In this document: positions 10,101 to 17,083 of the stretch, in pieces
Layout: each line of letters opens with the position of its first letter
How positions within the stretch are numbered: position 1 is the stretch's first letter
DNA from: Fontisphaera persica
GTDB lineage: Bacteria > Verrucomicrobiota > Verrucomicrobiia > Limisphaerales > Fontisphaeraceae
Direction: 5' to 3'
NCBI RefSeq assembly: GCF_024832785.1
Contig: NZ_CP116615.1
Location: forward strand, 4,092,001 to 4,156,000
Length of the DNA stretch: 64,000 nt
Notes under the pieces: generated by a model
The model's database searches: none
What the model saw: the letters and a program-made list of their open reading frames with translations, nothing else
What the model was told of the DNA's origin: nothing
Position numbers and translations under genes: made by a program

Positions 10101-10287
10101 CCGTATCCGCCACCGTCTGGGCATTGGCGCCGGGGTATTGCGCGCGCACAAAAATGGTGGGCGGCGTGATTTCCGGAAATGACGCGATGGGCAGCCGCCA
10201 CAAGGCCAGCAGTCCCACCAGCGTGATGAAAATGGACAGCACCGACGCGAAAATCGGCCGGCGAATGAAGAAATGCGAAAATTTCAT
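5611..10287 (-). CDS. HAE1-family RND efflux permease fused to NodT-type outer membrane factor
   Basis: 1558 residues in one uninterrupted frame. Residues 1 to about 1045 are a complete RND permease: family N-terminus FFIRRPIFASVLSIFI, the TM4 proton-relay pair in VVDDAIVVVENVERH, and the TM10 lysine in CKNAILIVEFA. After a short linker (about 1046-1061) comes a complete outer-membrane efflux lipoprotein with LSGCTVGPNYQTP and two OEP repeats, including RRRPDIRMAERTLAAATARIG. The two components are normally separate proteins. The start has a good ribosome site (GGAGG, 6 bases upstream). The gene follows the membrane-fusion protein by 33 bases. Substrates are unknown; drugs, solvents or metabolites are possible. 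A missed stop codon or base error at the junction cannot be excluded by eye. Confidence 0.93.
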   Translation of the reverse strand: MKFSHFFIRRPIFASVLSIFITLVGLLALWRLPIASFPEITPPTIFVRAQYPGANAQTVADTVATPLEQEINGVENMLYLSSSCSADGSMSIQVTFKVGTDIDKAQVQVQNRVQSALPRLPEEVRRLGVDVRKRSPNMTMVVTLISPDGTFDDIFLSNYAYLQVKDVLARLPGVGDVFIFGTREYSMRIWLDPARLAARNLTAGDVIAAIREQNVEVAGGVFGQSPAPKGTPMQLVALVRGRLASEQEFEQIILRTDAEGRVLRLKDVARVELGARDYSLDSYLDGTPMVAMAVFQLPGSNTIETADAVRKAMAELSKRFPKGLEYRIPRDDSEYIRASIHEVFQTLLEAMVLVTLVVVLFLQTWRASLIPLIAVPVSLIGTFAVMSALGFSINNLTLFGLVLAIGIVVDDAIVVVENVERHIAEGKDPVTATRLAMDEISGAVVAIALVLSAVFVPTAFLPGIQGKFYQQFALTIAVSTLISAFNALTLSPALCALLLQPHGARTDRFSRLLDATLGWFFKGFNRLFENLRQRYLGGLSLVIRHGVIALMLYGGLLALTYVGFISTPRGFIPQQDKGTLICYLQLPDGASKERTAVVSEKLHQIVRQTPGVEAVIKLDGFSFLNFGSQPNASTLIVRLQSYEQRRKTGWTAEKILAQLRPKLAGINEGFAAAFNLPPVDGLGSVGGFKLQIQDRANLGPQALQAAAFQLMAAANQDPRLANVLTTYRAQVPQVLLEVDREKAKMMQVPLQEIWQALSVYLGGLYVNDFTLFGRPFQVRAQADAPFRARPSDATELRVRNAAGQMVPLGTVITVKDTTGPILINHYNLFPSADLSGATRPGVSSGDAINVLNRLAAQLLPPGMAIEWTELSLLELLAGRSAILIFPLCVLMVFLVLAAQYESWSLPLAIILITPMALLFAILAVWARGLENNLFTQIGMVTLIGLACKNAILIVEFARQLQDKGLTRFEAAREACRLRLRPILMTSLAFAFGVLPLMLADGAGAELRQAIGTATFWGTLGVTFFGLFLTPVFYVVIRRWTGEKSKASDFKNAPAAPVAGHGMAVLLAGLGLALGLSGCTVGPNYQTPKTATPAAYAHAEAAFPAEPIQTEWWRQFQDPTLTRLVQTALATNLDLRAATARVREARALRQHTTFDLYPTVRADGGYVRGTRSKDAAGGLPRNLREYELYDAGFDATWEMDLFGRVRRSVEAATAEVQGAEAYRQWVGMTVMAEVARNYFELRGAQQEYDVARRNAEVQRESLELIRARVAAGRGTDLDVRRAESQYESTLALLPALETTIKRAIHRLSVLTAQTPEALEAELSLPGALPAVPELVPVGNPADLLRRRPDIRMAERTLAAATARIGVATADLFPRVTWVGSVSLEANQLSGWAEAGADAYSFGPRISWAALDLGRVRARIQAAGARAEAELANYEKAVLTALEETENALVEASRAREREQRLAAAARAAIEARTLAEQRYQAGVADYLTVLDAQRTQLAAESQLAQARTRLATALAALYKALGGGWETTLAALPGDTPPAPKGKAAGHGAPSSSTGVSGK

Positions 10288-10320
10288 GGCAACCTCCAGG
10301 CTGACGGCACCGTGATGCCC

Positions 10321-11655
10321 TTAACCCTTGCCCCCCGCCCCCCTGGCGGCAGGGGCATTGGTGGCCGCCCCCGGCCCCGCCGGCCCCTGTCCCGGCGCGC
10401 CCACCTGCACTTTCATGCCGGGCCGCAACATGAGCAGGCCGCTCACCACCACCGAATCCTCCGGGCTTAAGCCGTTCAAGATTACGCGTTGCATCCCCTG
10501 CGGCCGCCCGAGCGTGACCGGCCGCGGCTGCACGGTTTGGTCCGGCCCCAGCACATAGACAAACTTGCGGGTCTGCTCGGCGAGAATGGCCGCTTCCGGG
10601 ATGAGCAACGCCTTCTCCACGCGCTCCACCGGCAGGCGCACTCGCAGGAAGGCTCCCGGCACCAGCGAACGGTCGGCATTCTCAAACACCCCGCGCAAAC
10701 GCAGCGTCCCCGTGGCCGGTGTCAACTGGTTGTCCAGAAAATCCACCCGCCCACGGTGCAGGAAGTCCGGCTCGCCCTCCAGCCGTCCCTCGCACGGCAG
10801 CGACGGCTGGCCGGCTGCATTGCCCAAGGCCAGGCCGGCCTTGCGGTATTGGAAGTAAGCGCGCTCGCTCACGTCAAAATAGGCGTAAATGGGCGATTGC
10901 GTCACCAGCGTGACCAGCACCGTCCCCGGCGCCTGGCCGCCGCCCTGGACCAGGTTGCCTGCCGTGACCAGCCGCCGCCCCACGCGCCCCGCAATGGGTG
11001 CCGTGACCCGTGTGTAATCCAGATTCAGTTGCGCGGTTTTAATGGCCGCCTCCGCCGCGCCCACAGCCGCTTCTGCTGCGGCCACGGTGGCCTGCGCGGC
11101 CTGGAGGGCGGCTTCCGCCTCGCGCACGGCCTTGTTGCGCAAATCAAATTCTTCCTCGGAAATGGCGCGGGCCTGGCGCAGCTTCTCAGCCCGCTGCAAA
11201 TCATTGCGCGCCAGCTCCAGGCGGGTAAACACCTGCACGTGTTGCGCTCTGGCCTGTTCCACCCCGGCCTGGGCGCGCAAGCGCTCTGCCTGCGCCCGCG
11301 CCAGCTCCGCCGCAAAAGGCCGCGGGTCAATGACCATCAGCAGGTCCCCCGCCTTCACCTCCGCTCCGTCCTGGAAATGGATGGATTCAATGTAGCCGGA
11401 GACACGGGCGCGCACTTCCACCGCCTCCACCGCCTCCAGGCGCGCCGGGTACTCGTCATAGTTCGTCACCGCCGTAATCACCGGCCGGGCCACGCTCACC
11501 ACCGGCGCCATGCCCTGCGCCGCCCCACCCGCCGGTTTGGGCCGGCAGGCGGTGACCAGCCCCAGCGCCGCCGCCAGCGCCACCACGCCCAGCCCCACCG
11601 GCCCGGCCATTCGCGTTGAACGGTTCATATACCAATCGGTAGTTTTCGTTTGCAT
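10321..11655 (-). CDS. Efflux RND transporter periplasmic adaptor (membrane fusion) lipoprotein
   Basis: 444 residues from the chosen ATG at 11655, which is preceded by AAGGA at 10-base spacing; an upstream in-frame start at 11700 would add 15 residues. The signal peptide ends in the lipobox LVTAC with lipidated Cys 37. The barrel-sandwich/lipoyl half is seen in VRARVSGYIESIHFQDGAEV, followed by a long Ala/Glu-rich alpha-hairpin and the returning half LDYTRVTAPIAGRVGRRLV, then beta-barrel and membrane-proximal domains. It bridges the inner-membrane permease to the outer-membrane factor. It lies 55 bases after the TetR gene and 33 bases before the RND fusion, as the middle gene of a three-gene efflux operon. 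Confidence 0.94.
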   Translation of the reverse strand: MQTKTTDWYMNRSTRMAGPVGLGVVALAAALGLVTACRPKPAGGAAQGMAPVVSVARPVITAVTNYDEYPARLEAVEAVEVRARVSGYIESIHFQDGAEVKAGDLLMVIDPRPFAAELARAQAERLRAQAGVEQARAQHVQVFTRLELARNDLQRAEKLRQARAISEEEFDLRNKAVREAEAALQAAQATVAAAEAAVGAAEAAIKTAQLNLDYTRVTAPIAGRVGRRLVTAGNLVQGGGQAPGTVLVTLVTQSPIYAYFDVSERAYFQYRKAGLALGNAAGQPSLPCEGRLEGEPDFLHRGRVDFLDNQLTPATGTLRLRGVFENADRSLVPGAFLRVRLPVERVEKALLIPEAAILAEQTRKFVYVLGPDQTVQPRPVTLGRPQGMQRVILNGLSPEDSVVVSGLLMLRPGMKVQVGAPGQGPAGPGAATNAPAARGAGGKG

Positions 11656-11710
11656 AAATCCCATTTCCTTTCTTGTCGTGGTTAAAAAATCTGACTCCAC
11701 CCCGGCACTG

Positions 11711-12397
11711 CTAACGCGCCCCGCCGGCGGGGGGTTGGCCGCCGGTGTCTCTCACCGGGGGCGATTGCAGGGCCGCCGCAAAAAAAGCCACCAGCCGCGG
11801 CAGAGCCTGGTCCGTCCGCCGCAAATCAAACTGCCCCCCGCTTTCCTCCAGCACCCGCTGGGGATGCGCCAGCAGGTATCCCAGCGCGCCCCACAGCCCA
11901 ATGACCCGCCAGCCCAATTCCTCCCGGCTCAGGTGGGGGCAGGCCCGCGCCAGCCGGCGCAGGAATTCCTCCTTCACATCGTGGTGCAACTGCCGCAGCA
12001 TGGCCTGGGTGCGGGAGCTGGGATCGGAAACAATCCGCCCAATCAGCCGCATGACCACCGGCGATTGCCCGCCGCGCGCCGCCATGCGCAAGGGCGGCAG
12101 CAGCATGGCCTCCAATACCTCCTCCACAGCCAGCGGGCGGTCGCCGGCGCGCGCCTCCTTCTCCTGCAACAGCGCGTAGTGCTCCTCCCGCAGCGGGCCG
12201 AAACGGCGGCGGAAGACCGCCTCCAGCAGTCCTTCCTTGCTGCGGAAATAATAATAAACAGTGGGCAGGTTGACCTTCGCGCGGGCCACGATGTCCCGCA
12301 GGGAGGCGCCCTCATAACCCAGCTCGGCAAAAGCGGCCTCGGCCGCATCGAGGATGCGGTTTTGCGGGTCCCGACGGAGGTTTTTGCGTTCCGGCAT
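11711..12397 (-). CDS. TetR/AcrR-family transcriptional regulator of the efflux operon
   Basis: 228 residues. The N-terminal TetR DNA-binding domain is clear: RILDAAEAAFAELGYEGASL, then DIVARAKVNLPTVYYYFRSK (recognition helix) and EGLLEAVFRRR, spanning about residues 14-70. The C-terminal ligand-binding half resembles CerR/YbiH-type regulators (DUF1956-like), but this is a weak call. It is the first gene of the efflux operon and sits directly downstream of a perfect 12-base palindrome at the promoter, so it most likely represses itself and the pump until a ligand binds. The initiating ATG is preceded only by a weak AGG. Confidence 0.93.
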   Translation of the reverse strand: MPERKNLRRDPQNRILDAAEAAFAELGYEGASLRDIVARAKVNLPTVYYYFRSKEGLLEAVFRRRFGPLREEHYALLQEKEARAGDRPLAVEEVLEAMLLPPLRMAARGGQSPVVMRLIGRIVSDPSSRTQAMLRQLHHDVKEEFLRRLARACPHLSREELGWRVIGLWGALGYLLAHPQRVLEESGGQFDLRRTDQALPRLVAFFAAALQSPPVRDTGGQPPAGGAR

Positions 12398-12406
12398 ACC
12401 TAACGT

Positions 12407-12435
12407 TTGTTTATAACGTACGTTAAATATATAAT
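12407..12435 (+). promoter_or_regulatory. Candidate divergent promoter toward the DUF933 gene
   Basis: On the plus strand TTGTTT (12407-12412) and a perfect TATAAT (12430-12435) are 17 bases apart. The palindromic operator lies entirely within the spacer, so a TetR dimer bound there would block this promoter too. The 5' leader to the ATG at 12559 would be about 117 bases. Confidence 0.4.
12414..12425. promoter_or_regulatory. Probable TetR operator palindrome
   Basis: TAACGTACGTTA is a perfect 12-base palindrome 17 bases upstream of the tetR start codon. A related half-motif, TAACGTTT, lies 6 bases beyond it toward the gene (12401-12408). Position and symmetry fit an autoregulatory TetR operator. 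It lies just downstream of the candidate minus-strand promoter and inside the spacer of the candidate plus-strand promoter. Confidence 0.65.
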
Positions 12436-12456
12436 CCCGGACGCCGCCCCGCGCAA
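12428..12456 (-). promoter_or_regulatory. Candidate promoter of the tetR-efflux operon
   Basis: On the minus strand TTGCGC (12456-12451) is separated by 17 bases from TATATA (12433-12428), a sigma-70-like pair. An A-rich stretch (12478-12461) immediately upstream of the -35 resembles an UP element. The palindrome at 12414-12425 would overlap the transcription start, which is suitable for repression. Confidence 0.45.
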
Positions 12457-12558
12457 GCGCTTTTTTTTATTTTTTAAGATTGCGCCCCCCGCCCTCGCAG
12501 GGCATGTAATGCGGCGCACGGCGCGCGCCCCCCTGAGCGGCCCGCGCCGTCTTGTGTC

Positions 12559-13260
12559 ATGAAACTGTGTTTGCTGGGACTCTCGGAAATTAAACCGGGC
12601 AAAATCAACATTAAAGACCCGCGTTTGGATGAGGCCGACCGGCTGGTCGAGGCCAAGAAGAAAACCTATGCCCAGGTGGAGGCGGTGGGCGAGGAAGGGT
12701 TACCCACCGCGGAAGCGGTGCTGACCACCACGGAAGGGCGGGCAGAACTCATCCTGCGCGACCTGGAGCTGGTGGAAACCCGCCTTTCCCGCGGGCCGGC
12801 CGAGGCCGAGGCCAAAGTGCTGGAAAAACTTAAAGGCTTGCTGGAGGCCGAAACCCTGCTCAGCCAGGCCGGGCTGGCGCCGGAGGAATGGCAGGCCGTG
12901 CACGCCCACCAATTTCTGACCACCAAACCCATTGTGGTGGCCTCCGAGGCCGAACGCAGCGACCCGGATGCCCTGGTGGTCCGCGCTGTGCGCGAGGGCG
13001 GGTATATCAGTTTCCTGACGGTGGGCGGCAAGGAAAACCGCGCCTGGCTGATTCGCCAGGGGACCACCGCCTGGGAGGCGGCCGGCGTCATTCACAGTGA
13101 CATTCAAAAAGGCTTTATCCGCGCCGAAATCATCAGCTACGCCGATTTCCTGGCGGCTGGCGGTGAAACCGAGGCCAAGCGCGCGGGCAAATTGCGGCTC
13201 GAAACCAAAACCTACGTGATGCAGGACTACGACCTGGTCAATTTCCGGTTCAACAAATAA
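12559..13260 (+). CDS. YchF-like protein without the GTPase core (DUF933/TGS-like domain)
   Basis: 233 residues. The C-terminal ~100 residues match the YchF/OLA1 C-terminal domain, e.g. YISFLTVGGKENRAWLIRQG, AAGVIHSDIQKGFIRAEIIS and AGKLRLETKTYVMQDYD. The helical middle (TEGRAELILRDLELVETRLS) also matches YchF. The N-terminus MKLCLLGLSEIKPGK resembles a decayed YchF P-loop (GLPNVGKS), then jumps to KDPRLDEADRLVEAKK, a segment that in YchF lies about 50 residues later; switch motifs and a canonical NKxE are absent. YchF itself is about 360 residues and binds ATP/ribosomes. Nucleotide hydrolysis is therefore unlikely; ribosome or stress association is inference. Divergent from the efflux operon and followed by gspE. 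Confidence 0.85.
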   Translation: MKLCLLGLSEIKPGKINIKDPRLDEADRLVEAKKKTYAQVEAVGEEGLPTAEAVLTTTEGRAELILRDLELVETRLSRGPAEAEAKVLEKLKGLLEAETLLSQAGLAPEEWQAVHAHQFLTTKPIVVASEAERSDPDALVVRAVREGGYISFLTVGGKENRAWLIRQGTTAWEAAGVIHSDIQKGFIRAEIISYADFLAAGGETEAKRAGKLRLETKTYVMQDYDLVNFRFNK

Positions 13261-13341
13261 TCCGAAAACCCAAATCATGCCCCCTGCCACCGCAACTTTT
13301 CCGGCGCGGGCGTGTATTTAACTCTGTGGCAGTCACATGGA

Positions 13342-15096
13342 ATGACGTTTCCACCCGTCACTGAAGTGCTGGCGGCGGCGCTGCAAGTCACGCCGTCCCA
13401 GGTCGAGACCTGGCGGTCCATCTGGCGCAAAGCCGGAGAGGACGGCAACGCCGAGCCTTTGCTGGACTTTTTGTGCCGGGAGCGCGGGATTTCCGAGGAG
13501 GCTTTTTTGCAGCAACTGGCGCGCGTGCTCGGCCTTCCCTTCCTCGATTTGCCCAAGGTGGATGTGCCCACCGAGGCCCGCAACAAAATCTCCACCAAGG
13601 TGGCCTTTCAATACTTTGCGCTGCCCACCGCCTTCGAGAATGGCGTGCTGCAGGTTTGTGTCTGCAACCCCTTCGACGCCGCCATGCTCAGCGCCGTTCA
13701 GTACGACGCCGGCCTGCCCATCACCCTGGCCCTGGCCCCGCGCGCGGAGGTGGAAAAGGCCCTCAAAAAATACTACGGTGTGGGCGCCGCCACCCTGGAC
13801 GAGGTCAGCGACCAGGAGGAGGAAATTCCGGATTTTGGCCCGTTGTCGGACAAGGAAATCACCGGCGACGACCAGGAGGCCAGCGTCATCAAATTTGTCA
13901 ACCAGGTCATCTGGGAGGCTTACAAGGACCGCGCGACGGACATTCATTTCGAGCCGGCCGAGGACGAGCTGCGCATCCGTTACCGCATTGACGGCATCCT
14001 GCACCAGACGCCCATGCCGCCGCAGTTGAAGAAATTCCAGGCGTCCATCATCTCCCGTATCAAGGTGATGTCCGGCATGAACATCGCCGAGAAACGCCTG
14101 CCGCAGGACGGCCGCATCAACGTCCGCATCAAGGGCGAGGAGCTGGACATCCGCGTTTCCACCGTGCCCACCGTCTATGGGGAGAGCGTTTCGCTGCGCC
14201 TGCTCACCCGCGGCAAGGTGTTTCTGGGCCTGGACAAGCTCGGTTTCTCCCCGGAGCAGGAGGCGCGCATCCGCGAAATTATCGTCAAACCGCACGGCAT
14301 CATGCTCGTCACCGGGCCCACCGGCTCGGGCAAGTCCACCTCGCTTTACGCCTTCCTCAGCAGCATCAACTCGGTGACCAAGCGCATCATCACCATCGAG
14401 GAGCCGGTGGAGTACGAGCTGAAGGGCATCAACCAGATTGCCGTGCGTTCGGACATCGGCCTGACCTTTGCCGTGGGGCTTCGCCACATCCTCCGCCAGG
14501 ACCCCAACGTCATCATGGTGGGCGAAATCCGCGACCTGGAAACCGCGGAAATCGCCATTCGCGCCGCGCTGACCGGCCACCTGGTGTTCAGCACGCTGCA
14601 CACCAATGACGCCCCCAGCGCCTTCACGCGCCTCATTGACATGGGCATCGAGCCGTTCCTGGTGGCCTCCTCCGTCGAGGCCGTCCTGGCCCAGCGCCTG
14701 GTGCGGACCATCTGCCCCCATTGCAAAGTGGAGCAAAAAGTCGAGCGTGATTACCTCCGCAAAATCGGCTTTCCAGAGGAGCACATTGAGACGGCCGTCT
14801 TTTTCCGCGGCGCCGGTTGCGAGGAATGCCGCCAACTGGGCTACCAGGGGCGCACCGGCATTTACGAACTGTTGCTGGTTTCGGAGCCCATCCGGCCGCT
14901 GATTATGAATCGCGCCCCGGCCACCGCCATTGCCGCCCAGGCCATTGCCGAGGGCATGCACACCCTGCGCCAGGACGGCTGGAACAAGGTCATGGCTGGC
15001 ATCACGACCATTGAGGAAGTGCTGCGTGTCACCCAAACGGAAGAACACCGCAGCTTGATGGAAGAATCCCGCGCTGAACTGCTTGCCCGCACTTGA
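13342..15096 (+). CDS. GspE/PilB-family secretion or pilus assembly ATPase
   Basis: About 584 residues from the ATG at 13342; a GTG at 13312 would add ten. An N-terminal MshEN/T2SSE_N domain (about 1-150) is followed by the AAA-type ATPase: Walker A TGPTGSGKST with Lys 331, Asp box IIIEEPVEYEL-type sequence (here ITIEEPVEYEL), Walker B NVIMVGEIRD near 389-398, and His box TGHLVFSTLHTNDAPSA. The zinc-binding cysteines CPHC (about 458-461) and CEEC (about 493-496) of the GspE/PilB extension type are present. It drives pseudopilus or pilus polymerisation at the inner membrane. It heads a cluster with L-, M- and D-like genes. No GspF platform protein or major pseudopilin is in this cluster. Confidence 0.93.
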   Translation: MTFPPVTEVLAAALQVTPSQVETWRSIWRKAGEDGNAEPLLDFLCRERGISEEAFLQQLARVLGLPFLDLPKVDVPTEARNKISTKVAFQYFALPTAFENGVLQVCVCNPFDAAMLSAVQYDAGLPITLALAPRAEVEKALKKYYGVGAATLDEVSDQEEEIPDFGPLSDKEITGDDQEASVIKFVNQVIWEAYKDRATDIHFEPAEDELRIRYRIDGILHQTPMPPQLKKFQASIISRIKVMSGMNIAEKRLPQDGRINVRIKGEELDIRVSTVPTVYGESVSLRLLTRGKVFLGLDKLGFSPEQEARIREIIVKPHGIMLVTGPTGSGKSTSLYAFLSSINSVTKRIITIEEPVEYELKGINQIAVRSDIGLTFAVGLRHILRQDPNVIMVGEIRDLETAEIAIRAALTGHLVFSTLHTNDAPSAFTRLIDMGIEPFLVASSVEAVLAQRLVRTICPHCKVEQKVERDYLRKIGFPEEHIETAVFFRGAGCEECRQLGYQGRTGIYELLLVSEPIRPLIMNRAPATAIAAQAIAEGMHTLRQDGWNKVMAGITTIEEVLRVTQTEEHRSLMEESRAELLART

Positions 15097-15099
15097 GCC

Positions 15100-16464
15100 A
15101 TGGCCATCCCGCCCAGCAACGTTTATCAGCCCGCCGGTCGCCGGCTGCTGTGGCATTTTGCCGGGGCTGGCAGCAGCACGGCCGAACTCAAGGCCGCCCG
15201 GGAGCTGCCTCTGACGGGCAGCGAACCGCCGCCCAAACATTGGGTGGCCAAGGGCTGGAGCGCGTTTCTCAACCGTCGCCTCAACCTCGCCTGGCTGCCG
15301 CCGGGGACGGCGTTCATCCGCGCCGTCACCCTGCCGGTGATGCCGCGCGAGGAGCTGGTGGCCGCCATTGAATTCCAACTCGAAAAACTTTCCCCCCTGC
15401 CGCCCACGCACATCGTCTGGAGCGTGGAAGCCCTCCCGCAGGTGGTCAATGGCCAGCAAACGGTTCTGGTTCTCATCGCCGCGCGCCAGCAAGTCGAGCA
15501 GGTGCTCGGCCAGCTTGAGGCGCAAGGGTACCTGGCCGACCGTCTGGAAGTTCCCGCGCTGGATTTGCTTATGAGCGTGCCGGCCCAAGCCGAGGGGCTT
15601 TGGCTCTACCCCCCGCAGGAAGGGGCGGAAGCCTGCTGGCTGGCGGCCTGGTGGAGCGGCGGTCTGCTGCGGCACGTGGGGATGATTCACTTGCCGGAAG
15701 GCGAAAACCGCGGCCGGGTTTTGCAGGACCAGCTCCGGCTCATGGCCTGGGCGGGCGAGGTGGAGGGCTGGCTGGCGGGACCGGCGGCGTGGCATTTGGT
15801 GGCCGACAGTGTCTCGGCGGCCCTCTGGGAGCCGCTGGTGCGCGAAATTGCCGGCGGCCCGGTCACCCTCATCACCCCCCCGCCGGTGAGCCGGCTGGCG
15901 GGGCAAACCGTCAAGCGCGCTGCGGCCGCTCTGGCCGCCAAACTGCCCGGCCTGTTGCCCGCCGAAACCGCGCAGCAATACCGCGCCCGGTTTGTGGACG
16001 GCCTGTGGATGAGCAGCCTGACCACCGTGTTTGCCGTCTATCTGGTGGCGGTGCTGGCTTACTTTGGTTACCTTGAGTTTCTGGAGTATCGCCTCACGCG
16101 CGCTGAGGCCCAGGTGGCCGCCATCAGCGGCACTTACACCAACGCCCAGCAAATCAAGTTCCAGGTCCAAATCCTTCAGGAACAGCAAAACCTGAAATAC
16201 GCCGCCCTGGAGGTCTGGGACGCGGTGGCGCGCACGCTGCCGCAGGAGCTGACCCTGCAGTCGCTGAACTTCTCGCGCGAGCGCACGCTCACCCTGTTTG
16301 GCACGGTCACCGAGGGCAACAACCAGGCCGTGTTTGATTTCAACAACGCCTTGAAACAGGTCGAATTCAATGGCCGCCCGCTCTTTGTCAAAGTGGCCGC
16401 GCCCTTCCTCGACACCCGGCAGGGGCGCTGGAATTTCACCTGCGAACTCAACCGCCTGGAATGA
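15100..16464 (+). CDS. GspL/PilM-PilN-like assembly platform protein
   Basis: 454 residues, beginning 3 bases after the ATPase stop. The cytoplasmic N-terminal half (about 1-290) has PilM/GspL-like features: AFIRAVTLPVMPREELVAAI, EFQLEKLSPLPPTHIVWSVE and ADRLEVPALDLLMS. One membrane helix is at about 307-325 (TTVFAVYLVAVLAYFGYLEF), followed by a coiled coil and a small PilN-like ferredoxin fold (LTLQSLNFSRERTLTLFGTV). It likely links the GspE/PilB ATPase to periplasmic components. Sequence similarity to named families is modest, so position between the ATPase and an M-like gene supports the call. The stop overlaps the next start by 4 bases (ATGA). Confidence 0.75.
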   Translation: MAIPPSNVYQPAGRRLLWHFAGAGSSTAELKAARELPLTGSEPPPKHWVAKGWSAFLNRRLNLAWLPPGTAFIRAVTLPVMPREELVAAIEFQLEKLSPLPPTHIVWSVEALPQVVNGQQTVLVLIAARQQVEQVLGQLEAQGYLADRLEVPALDLLMSVPAQAEGLWLYPPQEGAEACWLAAWWSGGLLRHVGMIHLPEGENRGRVLQDQLRLMAWAGEVEGWLAGPAAWHLVADSVSAALWEPLVREIAGGPVTLITPPPVSRLAGQTVKRAAAALAAKLPGLLPAETAQQYRARFVDGLWMSSLTTVFAVYLVAVLAYFGYLEFLEYRLTRAEAQVAAISGTYTNAQQIKFQVQILQEQQNLKYAALEVWDAVARTLPQELTLQSLNFSRERTLTLFGTVTEGNNQAVFDFNNALKQVEFNGRPLFVKVAAPFLDTRQGRWNFTCELNRLE

Positions 16465-17063
16465 ACCGCCTCTTTGACCAACTGAATCTGCGTCCGCAGG
16501 AGCGCCGGCTGGTGATGCTGGCGATGGTGGTGTTGTTTGGGGTCATCAACCTCTGGCTGGTGTTTCCGCGCCTGGACGACTGGCGCGAGCTGCGCCAGAA
16601 ACTCATCACCGCCACCGAGACCTACGAGCGCCGCGCCGCTGAAGCCGCCAAACTCCCCGAATACAAAGCCAAGCTGGAGCAGCTCCAGAGCGAGGGCCAG
16701 TTCATTCCGCCCGAGGACCAGAGCGCCTCCCTCATGGAAATCATCAGCCGCGAAGCCGCCGTGGCCAACATCAGCCTCAGCAAAATCGCCCCCGGTGGCG
16801 GCGGGCCGATTCCCAACAACCCCTTCTTTGAAGAACAGCGGGTGACCCTCAACGGGGTGGCGGCCGAAGGGGACCTGGTCAATTTCCTGCGGAATCTGGG
16901 CAATCACCCCGCCCTGCTGCGGGTGCGGGACATGACGTTGAAACCGGACGCCAGCGGCACCAAGCTGGCCGTGGACCTGACCATCGCCGGCAACTACCCC
17001 AAGAAAGCCGGCCCGCGGCCCAAGCCGGGCTTCCGCACGCCCACTTCCCTGCCTAAAAGTTAA
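16461..17063 (+). CDS. GspM/PilO-like inner-membrane protein
   Basis: 200 residues. A short cytoplasmic N-terminus (MNRLFDQLNLRPQERRLVM) is followed by one membrane helix (about 17-35), a coiled coil (about 40-85) and a periplasmic domain (about 90-185) with the ferredoxin-like layout of PilO/GspM. The start overlaps the preceding stop in an ATGA, so translation is probably coupled. The Pro/Lys-rich tail (about 180-200) appears disordered. The PilO/GspM assignment rests on size, topology and position between an L-like gene and a secretin. Confidence 0.72.
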   Translation: MNRLFDQLNLRPQERRLVMLAMVVLFGVINLWLVFPRLDDWRELRQKLITATETYERRAAEAAKLPEYKAKLEQLQSEGQFIPPEDQSASLMEIISREAAVANISLSKIAPGGGGPIPNNPFFEEQRVTLNGVAAEGDLVNFLRNLGNHPALLRVRDMTLKPDASGTKLAVDLTIAGNYPKKAGPRPKPGFRTPTSLPKS

Positions 17064-17083
17064 CCGCCCATGCGCACAAGCTT

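Noticed and set aside
12451-12480. GCGCAAGCGC followed by T-rich sequence as a plus-strand terminator
   Set aside because: The hairpin would have a two-base loop and there is no plus-strand gene upstream to terminate; read on the other strand it fits better as a -35 with an A-rich UP element.
13333-16188. 951-residue open frame on the minus strand opposite the secretion ATPase and L-like genes
   Set aside because: High GC at codon position 3 leaves few stop codons antisense; the translation is low-complexity (His, Gly, Ala, Gln, Arg-rich) and matches no family, while the plus strand encodes clear proteins.
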